This document shows, piece by piece, positions 1 through 14,800 of a stretch of DNA of 51,000 bases. Numbering within the stretch: position 1 is the stretch's first letter; every line of letters begins with the position of its first letter. Source of the stretch: Neocallimastix lanati (nom. inval.) (lineage: Eukaryota; Neocallimastigomycota; Neocallimastigomycetes; Neocallimastigales; Neocallimastigaceae); assembly GCA_016946835.1 (NCBI GenBank), contig JACVTC010000164.1, positions 145,001 through 196,000 on the forward strand, written 5' to 3'. The notes below the pieces were generated by a model, which saw only the letters and a list, made by a program, of their open reading frames with translations, did no database searches and was not told the DNA's origin. The position numbers and the translations under genes are program-made.

Positions 1-1168
1 TATTTTATTTTTTATTTTTTTCAAAGTTTTATTATTCATTTAAAAAAATAAAAAGTTAAGAAATTATGAGTTTATTAATTACTTTTTATTTATTAATGAT
101 TAGTTAGTATTTTCTCTTTCTATCTTTTTTTAAAAAAAAAAAAATAATAATAATAGAAAAAAAAAATTCAAGAAATATATATTTAAATAATTAATTATGA
201 TTTTTTTTAAAAACTTTTTCACAATTATAATTTATTTATTAATTAATATTTATTTATTTATTTATTAATATTTATTTATTTATTTATTATAATTTTTTTC
301 TTTTACTTTTCTTTTACTTTCATTAGTCATATTAATAATAATATTGAATGATTTTATTAATAATAATATTGAATGATTTTATTAATAATCTTTAATCTTT
401 TTTTTTTTATTTATTTATCATATTTCTTTTTAACTTTTTTTTTTAAAAAATATATAAATATATATATATAAATATTTTTCTTTTTTTTTTTATGAAATCT
501 CGTTTCAAACTCTAACTTTAAAAAAAAAAAATTTAAAAAAAAAATAATAATAATTATAATAATATAAAATAAAACTTTAAATTTTAATTGTATATAAAAC
601 AATAATAAAATTTAACCTTAAATATATAAAATAATAGAAAAATAAAATAAAAAAAACGGTCATAAAACCTTACTTTTGAAAAATATGAAAAAATTTAAAA
701 AAATAATAATATTTATAATATCATAAAAAATGATTTTTTTTTTTACATCTAAACTATTGAATTAAAATATCTATAAAATAAAATAAAATAAAAAAAATAA
801 TAATAATAATTAATATTAATATCAATATTAAAATCAAAAGAGCATTTTTTTTTATTTTCTTTTCATTTTCTTTTCACTTCATTTTTCTTTTTACTTCATA
901 ATTTTTATTTTTTTTTTATTTTTTTTTTTTTTTTTTTTAAATTTTTAATTTTTTACAATTTTTTTTAATTTTTTAATTTTAATTTTAATTTTAATTTTAA
1001 TTTTTTTTTTTAATTTTTTTATTTTTTCAATTTTAGTCATCTTTCATATGACTCGAGATAAAAAAGGAAATGATTTGTTTAGTCTTGGGTGTGGAATAAA
1101 TAATTGAAATTAAATAAATTAATAAATAAATAAAACGTAAGTATATAAATGAATAGATAAATAAATAA

Positions 1169-1222
1169 GTAAATGAATGGATAAAAGTAAATGAATGGAT
1201 AAAAGTAAATGAATGGATAAAT
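1169..1222. repeat. 18-bp tandem repeat, three copies
   Basis: The unit GTAAATGAATGGATAAAA occurs three times head to tail, starting at 1169, 1187 and 1205; the last copy degenerates at its end. It lies in TAAA-rich DNA and has no associated gene. Confidence 0.8.
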
Positions 1223-1849
1223 AAATATCTAATTAAATATAAATAATTAAATAAAAGAATAAATAAAGGAATTGGTAAAATAAAATAAAAAAAAAAAAAA
1301 AGTCAATATTCAAACTTTAACCATAATCCTTTATTATTTTTATTATGAAATAATTTTCTTTTTCCTTTTTTTTTTTTTTTTTTTTTTATTTTATTTTTTG
1401 TAAAATGATGATGACATAATCATTTTATTTTTTAATTTTTATATTGGATTATTATTTTTAATTTTTATATTTAATTTATTATTTTTAAAGGAGTGACAAG
1501 TAATAACGATTGATAGATGTAAATCATCAAATAAGCTATGAAGTGCAGAATTTTTTTTTTCTAAATAATTAATATATATTATTATTCCCTTTTTTTTATT
1601 ATTCCCTTATTATTCCCTTATTTACTATTTATTATTTATGATGATGAGGATTAAATTATTTTTTTTTTATAAGTAATGTAAATATATTATTAATTTTTTT
1701 TTTTATCTTTTTTTTTATATTTATTTTTATTCAAAAATATTAACTGTATTACTATAGATTATATTGATATTATATATTATATTATTATATTATTATATAA
1801 TATTTATTTATTTATTTATTTTTTTGGTAAACAATTTATAAATTTAGAT

Positions 1850-2013
<164 letters not shown>

Positions 2014-4965
2014 TTCACCACCTCCTATTTTTTTTTTTTTCATATTTATTTTGTGGTGTTTTCCTCTCTAATGAACGATAGCACAAATACCTCTTTGATT
2101 TCTATAATAGATAAAACAACCAATAAAATAAATAAAATAACCCAAAAATCAAATACATAATAAATAAATAAATAAAATAAATAGAAATTAATATAAATCA
2201 ATAGAAATGAAAATTACTTCTTACATAAAGGAAGTACCAAAATGAAAAAAAAAAATAACTATAATAAATAATAAATAATAAATAATAATAATGCTTCTGT
2301 ATACATTTCCTTTTATATTCATGTTACCTAACAATATATTATGTAGTTATTCATCTATATTTATATACAAAATATATCAATACATAGATGTACATTTATT
2401 TATTTATATTCAACTATTTACTATTTATTATTTATTATTCAAATATTTATTATTTATTATTTATTTATTCCTTTATTATTTATTTATTTATATATTTATA
2501 TTATCCCATAGTATAAAAAATTTATTAATTATTTATATTTTATTATTTATTATTTATTATTTATTATTTATTATTTATTATTTATTATTTATTATTTATT
2601 TATTTATTTATTTATATTATCCCATAGTATAAGTAGACTTTTATATTAATTATATTGAGTAAAAAAGGAATGGATAAAAATATATCAATGAATTATTATG
2701 AAATGAATTGTAATGAAATGAATTAGTATTGAATCTCTCCTTCTTTATTCATTATTAATAAATAATTATTCATTTTCAAGTCAACTATTATTATCTTTTT
2801 ATTATTAATGACGACAAACTTAATTATTTAATGTCAGAAAATAATAAAATAGGTATAATATATATATATATTTCCAAATTAAGAGAAATATTATTAAAAA
2901 TAAAAAAAAATGAATAACTAAAAATAGTTATAATTTTTTTATTATCACTATTATTATTATTATTGTATTATTATCATTGTATTATTATTATCATCATCAT
3001 CATTTTATCATTACTATTATGCTGTCATTAATAAAAAAAAATGAAAATATAAATAAAATTTTATAATTAAAAAAAAAAAAAAATTTAATTTTTTTTTTTT
3101 TTTTTTGGTTTATAGAGTGATAAAATAAAGTAAAATAAAATATATTTATATATATAGAATATCGAATATAGAATATAAAAAAATATTATATATATTTATA
3201 GAATATAAAAAAAAAAAAAAAAAAAAATTGTATGAAATATAAATAAATAATGACAATAATAATTTTTTTTTTTTTTGTAGAATTAAACTTTTTTTTTTTT
3301 TATCCTGTCAAAATATTAGGAGGATTTGATTCGATGATTCTCGAAGTAGGGTCAATCGATAAAGTAAAAAATAATGAATAAAATCATTCATAGGATAGTA
3401 ATAATAAATAATAAATAATAAATAATAATTAGTAAGCTAAATAAATAAATAATAATTAGTAAACATATTATTAGAATAAAAAAAAAAAAAAAAAAAAAAA
3501 AAAAGTTCAAATAAGGATCATTATATAATTAAGTTTTTATTTTTTTTTTAAGATTCTCGAAACTTTTAATAAAAAAAAATTTTTTTTTCTTTTATTCAAT
3601 ATTTTTTATTTACTAATTTTTTTCGAAAAAAAAAAAAAAAAAAAAAAAAATAAGTAAATAATAATAATAATAAGAAAAAAAAAAAGGCATATTAATAATC
3701 TATATAGATAGAGATTTAGACTATTATTTTTAATTATTTCATAAAAAAAAAAAAAAATAGTAATAGAAGTAGTAGTAATAATAGTAATAGAAATAGAAGT
3801 AGCTAAAACCGAATAATATTAAAATAAAAAATAAATATAAAATAAAATAAAAAGATGTATACAATAATAGCTTTGAACATAAATATAAAAAAAAAAAAAG
3901 CAATTTAAACATATTTAGTTAAATTAGAAAAAATAAAAAATAAAAATAAAAAGTTAAAATACCATAAAATTATGTTGAATTTAAGAGTTTTTTTTTTTTT
4001 TTTTTTTTTATTTTTATTTTATATTTTATACATCATCATATATTTTATACATCATCATATATTTAATATATCATCATATATAATACATTTTTTACATTTT
4101 TAACATTTTTTTTTTTTTACAATTTATATTTTTCATTCTTTAATATTTTATAATTTATTATTATGATTTAATGACTCAAACATGGAACATAAAAAAAAAA
4201 AAAAAAATTATATAAAATAATTTATCATCATCATTTCATATTCTAATCCTTTGAATTAGATGATTTATTTTTTTTTTTAAAAAAAAAAAAATAGTATACA
4301 AGTGATGACTTGCTTATATATTTTCATTAATCTTCATCATTTATAAACAATATATATATATATTGTTAAATAACCATTTTTTAATAATAATAACAATAAT
4401 AATAATAAAAAAAAAAAAAGTTCTTTTTATTATATGAAATGATATATATAAAAAAAATTTTTTATATAATAATAAAAGATTAAAAATAGATCAATCATTT
4501 TTTTTAAAAAAAAAAAAAAAAATTAAATTTGAATTTGATAATGATAATAACACTATTATATACTACTATTATTATTATTATACCTATCTATCTCTCTATC
4601 TTTTATATCTATTTAAATCATATTTGTATTTGTTATAAGATTAAAAAAAAAAAAACAAGAAAAGCTTAAATAATATATTGATAATTTCATGAATTTATCT
4701 ATTATAATTATTATTATTATAGATATTTTTGTAAAAAGTTTTTAGTAATTTATGAAATATTCTTATCCTAATCTATTTTCTTCTTAAAAAATAAAAAAAA
4801 AAGTTTATTCCTTGTTTAGTTTATATATATATATTTTCGTATTATTTAAATTTTAAAATTATAATTTTTTTTTATCCTCGTTAAACCTAATCAGTAGAAT
4901 GAATAAAAAAAATTTTTTTTTTTATAATAAAAATTTATATACTTTAACATAATTATTTTTATGTA

Positions 4966-4996
<31 letters not shown>

Positions 4997-5390
4997 TTTG
5001 TTACAGATATAATATTTATATATAAACAATTTATATATATTTATAAAATTTTTTTATAATAAGATATATTTAATTGTCTATTTTTATTTGTTTAGTTTTT
5101 ATTTTTTTTATTTTTATTTTTTTTTTTAAGCATTTTGTTACTTTATTGTATTATATACTATTATTATTTTTTTTTTCCCCTTTTTTTTTTTTTTTTTACT
5201 ATACCTATTTTATCTTTTTGATTTAAACTGGATTAATTGTACAAAAAAAAAATTAATAAAAAATTAATCCTTTAAACTTTTTTTTTTTTTTTTTTTTTTT
5301 AATAGTATAAATAATAATAATAATAATAATTATTTAAAATAAATAAAATTTAAAAAAATTTTTATGTATAATTAATAATAAATATTGAAT

Positions 5391-5640
5391 AATGAATAAT
5401 GAACAATAAACAATGAATAATGAATAATGAACAATTAATAATAAATAATTAATAATAATGAATAATGAATAATGAATAATGAACAATTAATAATAAATAA
5501 TTAATAATAATGAATAATGAATAATGAATAATGAACAATTAATAATAAATAATTAATAATAATGAATAATGAATAATGAATAATGAACAATTAATAATAA
5601 ATAATTAATAATAATGAATAATGAATAATAATAAATAATG
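5391..5640. repeat. 52-bp minisatellite, about four copies
   Basis: The marker GAACAATTAATAATAAATAA recurs at 5429, 5481, 5533 and 5585, an exact 52-bp period. Units also contain three or four GAATAAT sub-repeats, so this is a higher-order repeat grown out of a 7-bp simple repeat. No coding role is evident. Confidence 0.85.
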
Positions 5641-5815
5641 AATAATGAATAATGAGTAATGAATATTAAATACTAAGTAATGAATAATAAATAATAAGTT
5701 GTAAGTAATGAATAATAAATAATAAGTTGTAAGTAATGAATAATAAATAATAAGTTGTAAGTAATGAATAATGAGTAATGAGTGATGAGTGATGAGTAAT
5801 GAATAATATATAAAT
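5641..5815. repeat. 28-bp minisatellite adjoining the 52-bp array
   Basis: The marker AAGTTGTAAGTAATGAATAA recurs at 5696, 5724 and 5752, an exact 28-bp period. It is flanked by GAGTAAT/GAGTGAT variants. It directly continues the 52-bp array and evidently derives from the same GAATAAT seed. Confidence 0.8.
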
Positions 5816-8397
5816 ATATGATGCATCTTTTATAAAATTTTTAAAACTTTTACAGAAATAGAAAATTTTTTAAATAAATAAGTCGATAATGATACAAAAA
5901 ATTCCAAATTTTTTTTTTTTTATTTTTATTTTTTTTTTTTTTATTACCTTTCTATTAATTTACCTAAATATTAAAATAGTTTATACCATTCTTAATTCAA
6001 TAAATATTAATATTTTATATAACATATTTAATATATAAATATATATTTTAACATAAATTTTTAATATTTCATTTTAAGTCATTTTTACAAATTTTAATAT
6101 TTAATACATATTCTGCATAAATTTTGATATTTAATACATATTCTACATAAATTTTAATATATATATATATTTTTTTTTTCCATTTTAATATAATAATTAT
6201 CACATAACATTATTTCATAATAATTAAAATGATAAAATTACAAATGAATTAATAAATATTTAATTATTATTATTATTATTATTATTATGTTTAATCATTC
6301 ATTTCATTATTTCATTAATATGTTTAATCCTTCATTTAATATTTCATTAATATGTTTAATCATACATTTAATATTTAATGGTTTCATCGTCATTACAAGT
6401 ACATATTAAAATAATTATGACTTAATATTCTTAAATTTCATGAACGGTTTCATATGTGTAAAGAACAATTAACAGATATAAATTAATATTTCCATATAGT
6501 TAAAAAAAAAAAATATGAATCGTATGTACCGTTTCTTTAATAAATGAATCAACAAACAAAATAAACAAAACAAACAAAACAAACAAACAAACAAACAAAT
6601 AAAAAGATAAATAAGTAAATAAGTAAATAAGTAAATAAATAAAGAAACTTTTTTTTTTTTTATTCAACTTTTGAAATGAGAAAGAATGTTGTTGTTACTT
6701 TAAAATTTTTATTATTAATTAATTTTTATTTATTTATATACATATATATGTATATTTTTTTTTCTTAAATATAAATATATATATATATAAATATTATTAA
6801 AATTAATAAAAAAATAAAATAAATATAAAAATAAAAAAAAAAAAAAAATACTCATAACACCATCAATAAAAAAAAAAAAAAAAAGACTCGATCATTTCTT
6901 CTTCTTCTCTTTAATTTATTTATTTATTCATTTATTTATTCATTTTTTTAATTTTTATTCAATTTTTTTTTTTTTTTAAAGATAAAAAAAAAAGTATTAG
7001 TCATCTATTTTTTTTTTTTTATTTTTTATTATTTTTTATTATTATTGTTTTTCCTTTTTCCATTTCTTTTTTTCTGTCTTTTTTTTTTTTTTTAAATCTT
7101 TAAAAATATAATAATTAAAGTTTTCCATTTTTATTCTTCTTTATCTCTATTCGATTGGAATATATAGAAAATGGATTAGACCTCAATATAAATAATATAA
7201 CTATTCAATATAATAAAATAGTATTAATAATATATGTAAATAAATGATAATCATTTCATGTTGAATAAAAATAAAAATTTAAAAAAAAAATGTTACATTT
7301 AACTAAAAACAAAAATTTTTATTTTTTTACCTTTTTTTTTAATTTCATTCTATTTATTTTAATATATGAATTATATAGATGGAAATATAAATATATATAT
7401 ATAATATCTATATATAATAATAATGTTTATATATATTTATATATAATAATATAATAATATTTATCTATATTTATTCTGTTTTAAAAAATATTTTTTTTTT
7501 ACTTTTCAAATTTTAATATAACCATTTATAGATATTTTTTAAATATTGTTAAAAGTAAAATAAAGAAAAATAAAAAAAAAAAAAAGATTTTATATTTAAA
7601 TATTAAATAATATTAAATAAATATATTTATTATTATTAATGATGATGATAATATAATTAATATTTATTGTTATTATTATTTAATGATTACTAATATTTAA
7701 TTATTAATTTTTAAAAAAAAATATATAAAAAATAAAATACAAAAAAAAAAAAATAAATAATATTCTTGTTTCATCATTTTATGAATAATAATTAATAATA
7801 ATCACAAATTAATACGAATAATAGTAATCCTATTACTATTAGTAATGCTTATATTACTATTAATATTAATCATTTTAATAATAATAATAGTAATATTTTT
7901 ATTATCAATACTATTATTATTATAAACATTTTTATTTTTATTTTTATTTTTATTTTTTACTATTAATTTTTAATTATAAATAAATGATTATGGCTTTTAA
8001 CTTTCTTTGGAAATAACTTAAATGGTAAAAGAAAAGTTAAAAAAAAAAAAAAAAAGTAAAAATAAAATAATAATAATAGAATAATAAAATATAATAAAAT
8101 ATATACGATCATAGATATTCATGTAACATAATTGATATGACTATATATTCCATATATACTAATTCTATTTAATTGAGACTATTTCAAAATATATTAAAAT
8201 TTTATTGATATTATATTTATTTTAATCTGTATATTTAATTTATATATATTATATTATTAATATTATAGAATTAATTATCATATATAAGATATATAAATTA
8301 TGATTAAAATGAATAATGTTTTAAAACAAAAGAATAATAAAAAAAATTATTAAAGAATTTATCATTATAAATGAATATTTATTTATTATATATACTT

Positions 8398-8840
8398 AAT
8401 TATTATTCAATTATTTATTATCCAATTATTTATTATTCAATTAATTATTATTTATTATTCAATTATTTATTATTCAATTAATTATTAATTATTATTTATT
8501 ATTTATTTATTTATTTGTTATTTATTTATTATTTATTATTCAATTATTTATTATTCAATTATTTATTATTCAATTATTTATTATTCAATTATTTATTATT
8601 CAATTATTTATTATTCAATTATTTATTATTCAATTATTTATTATTTAATTATTTATTATTCTATTATTTATTATTCAATTAATTATTAATTATTATTTAT
8701 TATTTATTATTCAATTATTTATTATTCAATTATTCATTATTTAATTATTTATTATTCAATTATTTATTATTCAATTATTTATTATTCAATTATTTAATCA
8801 TTTATTATTTAATTATTTATTATTTATTATTTAATTATTT
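8398..8840. repeat. 15-bp satellite-like array (CAATTATTTATTATT)n
   Basis: The 15-bp unit CAATTATTTATTATT is repeated many times over about 440 bp, with scattered variants (TAATTATTTATTATT, CTATTATTTATTATT, CAATTAATTATTATT). The best-ordered stretch is 8540-8640. No gene overlaps it. Confidence 0.85.
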
Positions 8841-9415
8841 TGTAATACATTAAAAAAAAATAAAAATAAATAAAATAAAATAAAAGAAAATACCATTTAT
8901 AGAGTAATCAAGAAAAAAAAAAAAAAAAAAAAAGTGAAAAAAGTACCAAGAAAAAAGGAAAAAAATAAAAAAATAAAAAATAAAAGGAATATATATATGT
9001 ATTATTAAAAAAAAAAAATACCAAATCATGGAAAAATAATTCATAAAAAAAAAAAAATAATAAATAATTAAATAAATAATTAAATAATTAAATTATTAAA
9101 AAAAAATGTATTATAACAATGAATTATATATTAAATAATTTATTTTGATGAGTTTCCTTCTCATATAAATTAACTTAATAATAGGATAAGAATTAAAAAA
9201 AAAAAGTTCATAACCCTTATTTTATTTGTTATGCATATATACAAAAAAAAAAAAAAAAAAAGTAAAAATAAAAATAAAAAAAAATTTATTCATTCATATT
9301 TTTTTTTTCTAGTCCCTATTAACAAATATGAAATCAATCAAGAGTTACTTTGAGAATTTTTTTTTTTTTTTTTTAAAAAAATAAATATATTTTAAATTTT
9401 TAATTTCATCTTTTC

Positions 9416-9446
<31 letters not shown>

Positions 9447-10377
9447 TTTCTCTCTTTTTATAAAGTTTTTTTTTAAATTATTTTTATTTTTATTTTTTTG
9501 AAAAAATTTATCCACTTTTTTTTTTTTTTTTTTCCCCTCTTTTTTTTTTTTTGTAAATGTTTTATTTATATTATTATATAAATATATTCTTTCTTTCTTT
9601 CATAAAAATATGTTAAATAAATCATTAAAAAAAAAAAAAAAAAGGGATTTATTTTAATATTTGAATGGAGAAACATTGATGAAATAGTATCATATGATGA
9701 TGATTTATAAAAAATTTGTCTATTCCTATCTATTCATCTATTCCTATCTATTTATCCATTCATATAAAAGTGGATTTTTCTTTTATACTTTGAATAAAAT
9801 AAAAATTAAAATGGAGGGGTAAAAGAAAACAAAACAAAACAAAATTGATTAAAAAAAAAAAAAAAGAAAGAATTTAAAATAAAATAATTAAATATTAATT
9901 TTAATAATCCTAATCCTGACAATACAACTATTTTATGATGAAATAAATAAATAATTAAATAATAGTAAATATGAATAAAAAAAGATTACCATAATTATGG
10001 GTTACTTTATTATTTATTATTAATTTTTTTATTATAAAATTTTAATTTTAATATAAATATATCTTTAAATATATTTTTATTTTAATTTAAAAAAAGGTAC
10101 ATCATTGGTTTAGAAGAAAATAATTAAAAAAAATTTTTTTAAATAAATTCTTAAAAAAGATTAATATAGAATTCTTGTTCCCACAAATCTACAAAGATAT
10201 ATTTTTATTATACACTATATTTTCTATTATTTTTTATTATTGTTTTTTTTTTTTTCATTTTTTTCTTTTTTTTAAAAAATAGTAAATAAATTGTATTTTA
10301 TGAATAATTTTATATACTTTATTATATACTTTATTTATTATTTAATAATAATATATATATATATTATTTTTTAAAAA

Positions 10378-10500
10378 AAGACTGAGATTAATAAGAAGGG
10401 AGGATCATAGGATTTTCAGTCTTCTCATTGGATTAAGTAAGGCTAATATGAAAAGATTTAAATGCCGTTTTTATTACGACGGATTTTTTTTTTTTTTTTT
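10378..10500 (+). other. Small higher-complexity island, RNA-like, unidentified
   Basis: In otherwise near-pure A/T DNA this about 120-bp stretch has clearly mixed base composition. An 8-bp inverted repeat pairs AAGACTGA (10378-10385) with TCAGTCTT (10416-10423). It is followed by a short hairpin (CCGT...ACGG near 10465-10482) that runs straight into a T tract of about 18, the form of an RNA polymerase III terminator. I could not match it to any tRNA, snRNA or snoRNA box pattern. It could equally be a decayed mobile-element fragment. Confidence 0.25.
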
Positions 10501-11096
10501 TTCAAATGATCTTTTTATTTAATAATAATGAAAATTATTATTAAAATACATAAAAAAAAAATATTTAAATTGTTTTTTAATTAGTTAAAAGATAAATAGT
10601 CATCTTTTTTGAGGAGTCATCAACCGTAAAAATGTAGCCATTTCTCTTAACTATATTATATTTATATCTAATTATTTATTTCTTTTTTTTTTTTTTTTTT
10701 TTATTTAAAATTTTATGATATATTCCTTTATATTGTTTTATATTAAAATTTTTTATTTTTTTTATTTTTTAAAGTTTTTTTATTGATATTTTTATTTTAT
10801 TTTTTTTTACTCTTTCTCTTCTTTTTTTTTTTTTTATTCATTTGAGAAAATATATTATGTCTACCATTAATCCTTATATTAAATTTATATAATTAATTTA
10901 TGCATAATTCATTTATTATCTATTAAGATTTAATGTATTGAAATAACCCATTATAATTAAATAAGATCATAGAATTCATGTCCAATGTTATATATTTAAA
11001 TTAATATATTACAATGTAATGATGATATATATAAATATAAAAGAGTTGATTTTAAAATGGAAAAAAAAATTATAGATTTAAATTTATACACTATTA

Positions 11097-11175
<79 letters not shown>

Positions 11176-11176
11176 A
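11097..11176. repeat. (TAAA)n microsatellite
   Basis: About 20 uninterrupted TAAA units, with no gene nearby. Confidence 0.9.
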
Positions 11177-11778
11177 ATTCCAAGAGAAAATTGTTAAACT
11201 CTATTAATATATTGTAAAATACTATTCCTAATATATAATTCTATATATTTTTATTTTAAAAGTAAAATTTAAATCATAGTTAATTTTTAGTTAATCAACT
11301 AATTAATTAATTAATTAGTTAAAATTCATTATCTAAGGTAAACTCTCCACTCCACCTATTTACTTTTATTTAATTTTTTTTTTTTTAAAAAAAAAGAATA
11401 AGAAAAAAAAATAATAAATGAATAGAAAGAATAAGTAATTAAATAATAAATTAACTAACAATAATACGTAATTATATAATCAAAAGTAGTCAATTATTAA
11501 CTCGTAAATAATATCTATAGTAATAATTCAAGGATTATTCATAGTAATCAATAATGTTATTGGCTATTAATTTATAATATCATAATTTATATATAAAATA
11601 CTATTTATGGTTCATATCCTATAAAAAAAATTTTTTTTTTTTTTTTTTTATTTTGTCATTCTTTTTTTGTCAATTTTACTTATTTTTAATTGATGATTTT
11701 TTTTTTTATATTTAATTTTTTTTTTTTTTTAATAGAATTCACGATCACTGGTTCATATTTAATACAGATTCGTTAAAC

Positions 11779-11815
<37 letters not shown>

Positions 11816-14800
11816 AATATATTCTTAAAACATTTCTGTGACCGAAAGTAATAACAATAATAAAAATTAAATCCATAAAGAAAAATAAAAATTTTATTTT
11901 TTTTTTTAATTTTTTATAATTTATTAATATTTTTATTAATACTTTATTTACTTATTAATATTTTATTTATTAATTTATTAATATTTTATTTATTAATTTA
12001 TTAATATTTTATTTGATTATTTATTTTAATTATTATTCTTAATACAATATTAATATATCTATCTATTATTGTTATTTTTTTTGGTATAGTTTTTATTTAA
12101 ATATATATAATCAAAGATAAAAATTTATTTTTTTTATTTAATTAAATTAGATAATAAAGATAATAAATATATTTTTTGAAAAAGTGGATTTTTATTTTTA
12201 CTTTTTTATTTTTTGAATCATTAACCTATATAATGATTTAAACAATTTTTTTTTTAATAAAAAATATCATCCTATGTTTAGTTTAAATAATAGCCACCCC
12301 CCAAAAAAAGAGTCATTATTAATTAATTATAAATATTAATACTTATTATTTATTAAAGAGTCAAACAAAGTTTTCATTATTAATTTTTTTTTCTTCTTTT
12401 CAATCATTGTTATTATTTAAAATTAATATTATAATAATTTTTTTTATATATTAATTTAAATATGAAAATGTAACCCTTTATTTCCTTTCTTTTTATCTTA
12501 CAATCTTTTTTTTTTTTTTTTAATTTTATATAATAATGTATATAATCCATTAGTAAGGTGATTTTTTTTTATATCCACTTTATCAAATTAAATAAAAAGA
12601 TAATCATAAGATAATAATAATAATAAGATTATAATGGTAATGATAATGATAATAGTAATAAAGTAATTATAATAATAATTAAAATTATTATTATATAGAT
12701 TTACAGTTTTAAAATCAAGTCTTTTTTTTTTTTTTTTTTTTTAAATAATAATTAACTTTTCAAATGATACGTAACCATTTTTTTTTTTTTTTTTAAATTT
12801 TATTTAATATTATTTTTTTTTTTATTAATTTTTAAAATTTTAATTTCAAAAAAAAAAAAAAAGAAATTTGAAATAATTAAATTTTAAAATTTTAATTTAT
12901 TTCAATCTTTTTATCTTTTTTTATTATTTTATTATTATTAATTATTAAATATTAAATATTATTAATTATTAAATATTAAATATTTTTTTTTTTTTTTTTT
13001 ATTTTATTTTTAATTATTTAAAATATATATATATATTTTTTCATCAATTGATGGGAGAAGAAATTATGCTTCATTGATTAAAAATTTCTAGATTTGGTAA
13101 AAATTTATTCTCATTCGTTTAAAAATTTAAATTATTTTTCATTAATATTTAATTTAAATTTATCTAAATCAACAATTATTCAAATAAATAAATAAATATT
13201 AATAATAAATAATCAATAAATAAATATTAATAAATAAATATTAATAATAAATAATTAATAAATATATAAATAATTAAATAATTAAATAATCAAATAATTA
13301 ATAATAAATAAAATAAAAAAAAAGAGAGAAAAATTAGAGTTTTGTAGATCATTTTTTCTTTATTTTAAATCATTCTACATTTTTAATAATTATAAAGTTT
13401 TTTTTTTTTTTTTTTTTTTTTTTTAGTTTGTTGTCGTTGTCGTTGTTTTATTTATTATTGTTTTAATTATTATTATTAAAGAAGAAGAAAAAAAAAAAAG
13501 AAAAAAGAAAAAAGAGACAAACTTTAATCATCCATTTTTTATTATAATAAAATAAAATAAAATAAAATAAAATTATTTTATTATTATATATAAACTATAA
13601 ACTTAAAATTATTTTATTTTATTTTATTTTTATTTTTATATTCATTGGAAGCTATTATAATAGCAGTACTATAAATTGCATTTTTTTTTTTTTTGTATTC
13701 TTATTTTATAATAACAAATAACAATAGCAATAATAATATTATCATTATTTCTTCTTATTATTTATTATTTATTATACTTTAAAAGAATAAGAAAATACAA
13801 AATTAATCTTATTAATTATAGATTATGAAATTTAAAATTGAAACACTCATGATCATACTAAATGTTGTTGCCAACTTTTTTTTTTTTTTTTTTTTTTTCG
13901 TAGTTATGGATTTAATTAGTTAATTCTTAGTTGTACATAGAAATAGAAAAATTACAAATTTTGAATGAATCAATGATTGAATCAATGAATGAATAGAATA
14001 GAAAGAATAGAATAGAAGATTAATAAATAAATAAATAAATAATAAATAAATAATAAAAATAAATAATAATAATAACAACAAATAATGTTAAAAAGTTAAT
14101 ATCAAATTATTTAAAAATAAAATGGCTTAAAAAAAAAAATAAGAAAAAAAATTTAAACTAAATCAAAATTATTTATAATAAACCAACTTTTATTTTTTAT
14201 TTTATATTATTCTTTATTTTTATTTTTATTTTTATTTTATTTTATTATTTTTATTTTTATTTTTATTTTATTTTTTTTTCTTTTGAACTTTAAAATCTCT
14301 TCCTTTTCCAGTTTTTTTTTATAGCTGTATTTTATCTTTTATTTTCTTGAATATCTCTATCTACTTTCGTAATTATATCTTTTATTTTCAAAAGTGTCTT
14401 TTTTTTTTTTTTTATTTTTTTTCTTTTTTCTTTTTATCTAGATCAATTTAATTTTATTTTTTTATTTATTTTCGTGAATGGATCGGAAAAAATATTTTAT
14501 TAATGATGATGAAAAAATAAAAAAAAAAAAAAAAAAAACTAAAAAAAAATTAAAGAAATTATAAACTAATATATTTAATTATTACATTATATATTTATTA
14601 TATTATATATATACTATATTATTATATTATATATTTATTATATTTTTAATTTTTAATTTTTAATTTTTAAATTTTTTTTTTTTTCGTTTTTCATTTTCAT
14701 TTTCATTTTCTTTTTCGTTTTCGTTTTTATTTTATTTTATTTTATTAGTTTTTAAATTAAAATAAACAAATAGATAAACCTGTTCCACTTTGATTGTCGT

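Noticed and set aside
2291-2632. 113-codon open frame on the + strand
   Set aside because: It lies on TTATTATT-type repeats and translates into Ile/Leu/Phe/Tyr strings. There is no domain, and the open frame is explained by the absence of stops in that repeat phase.
5605-5826. 73-codon open frame on the minus strand
   Set aside because: It is the complement of the 52/28-bp minisatellites and translates into repetitive SLLIIHY-type text.
11297-11320. 24-bp perfect palindrome AACTAATTAATT and its complement, containing TAATTA homeodomain-type sites
   Set aside because: TAATTA and TTAA palindromes are expected constantly in DNA of this composition, so there is no reason to call it a binding site.
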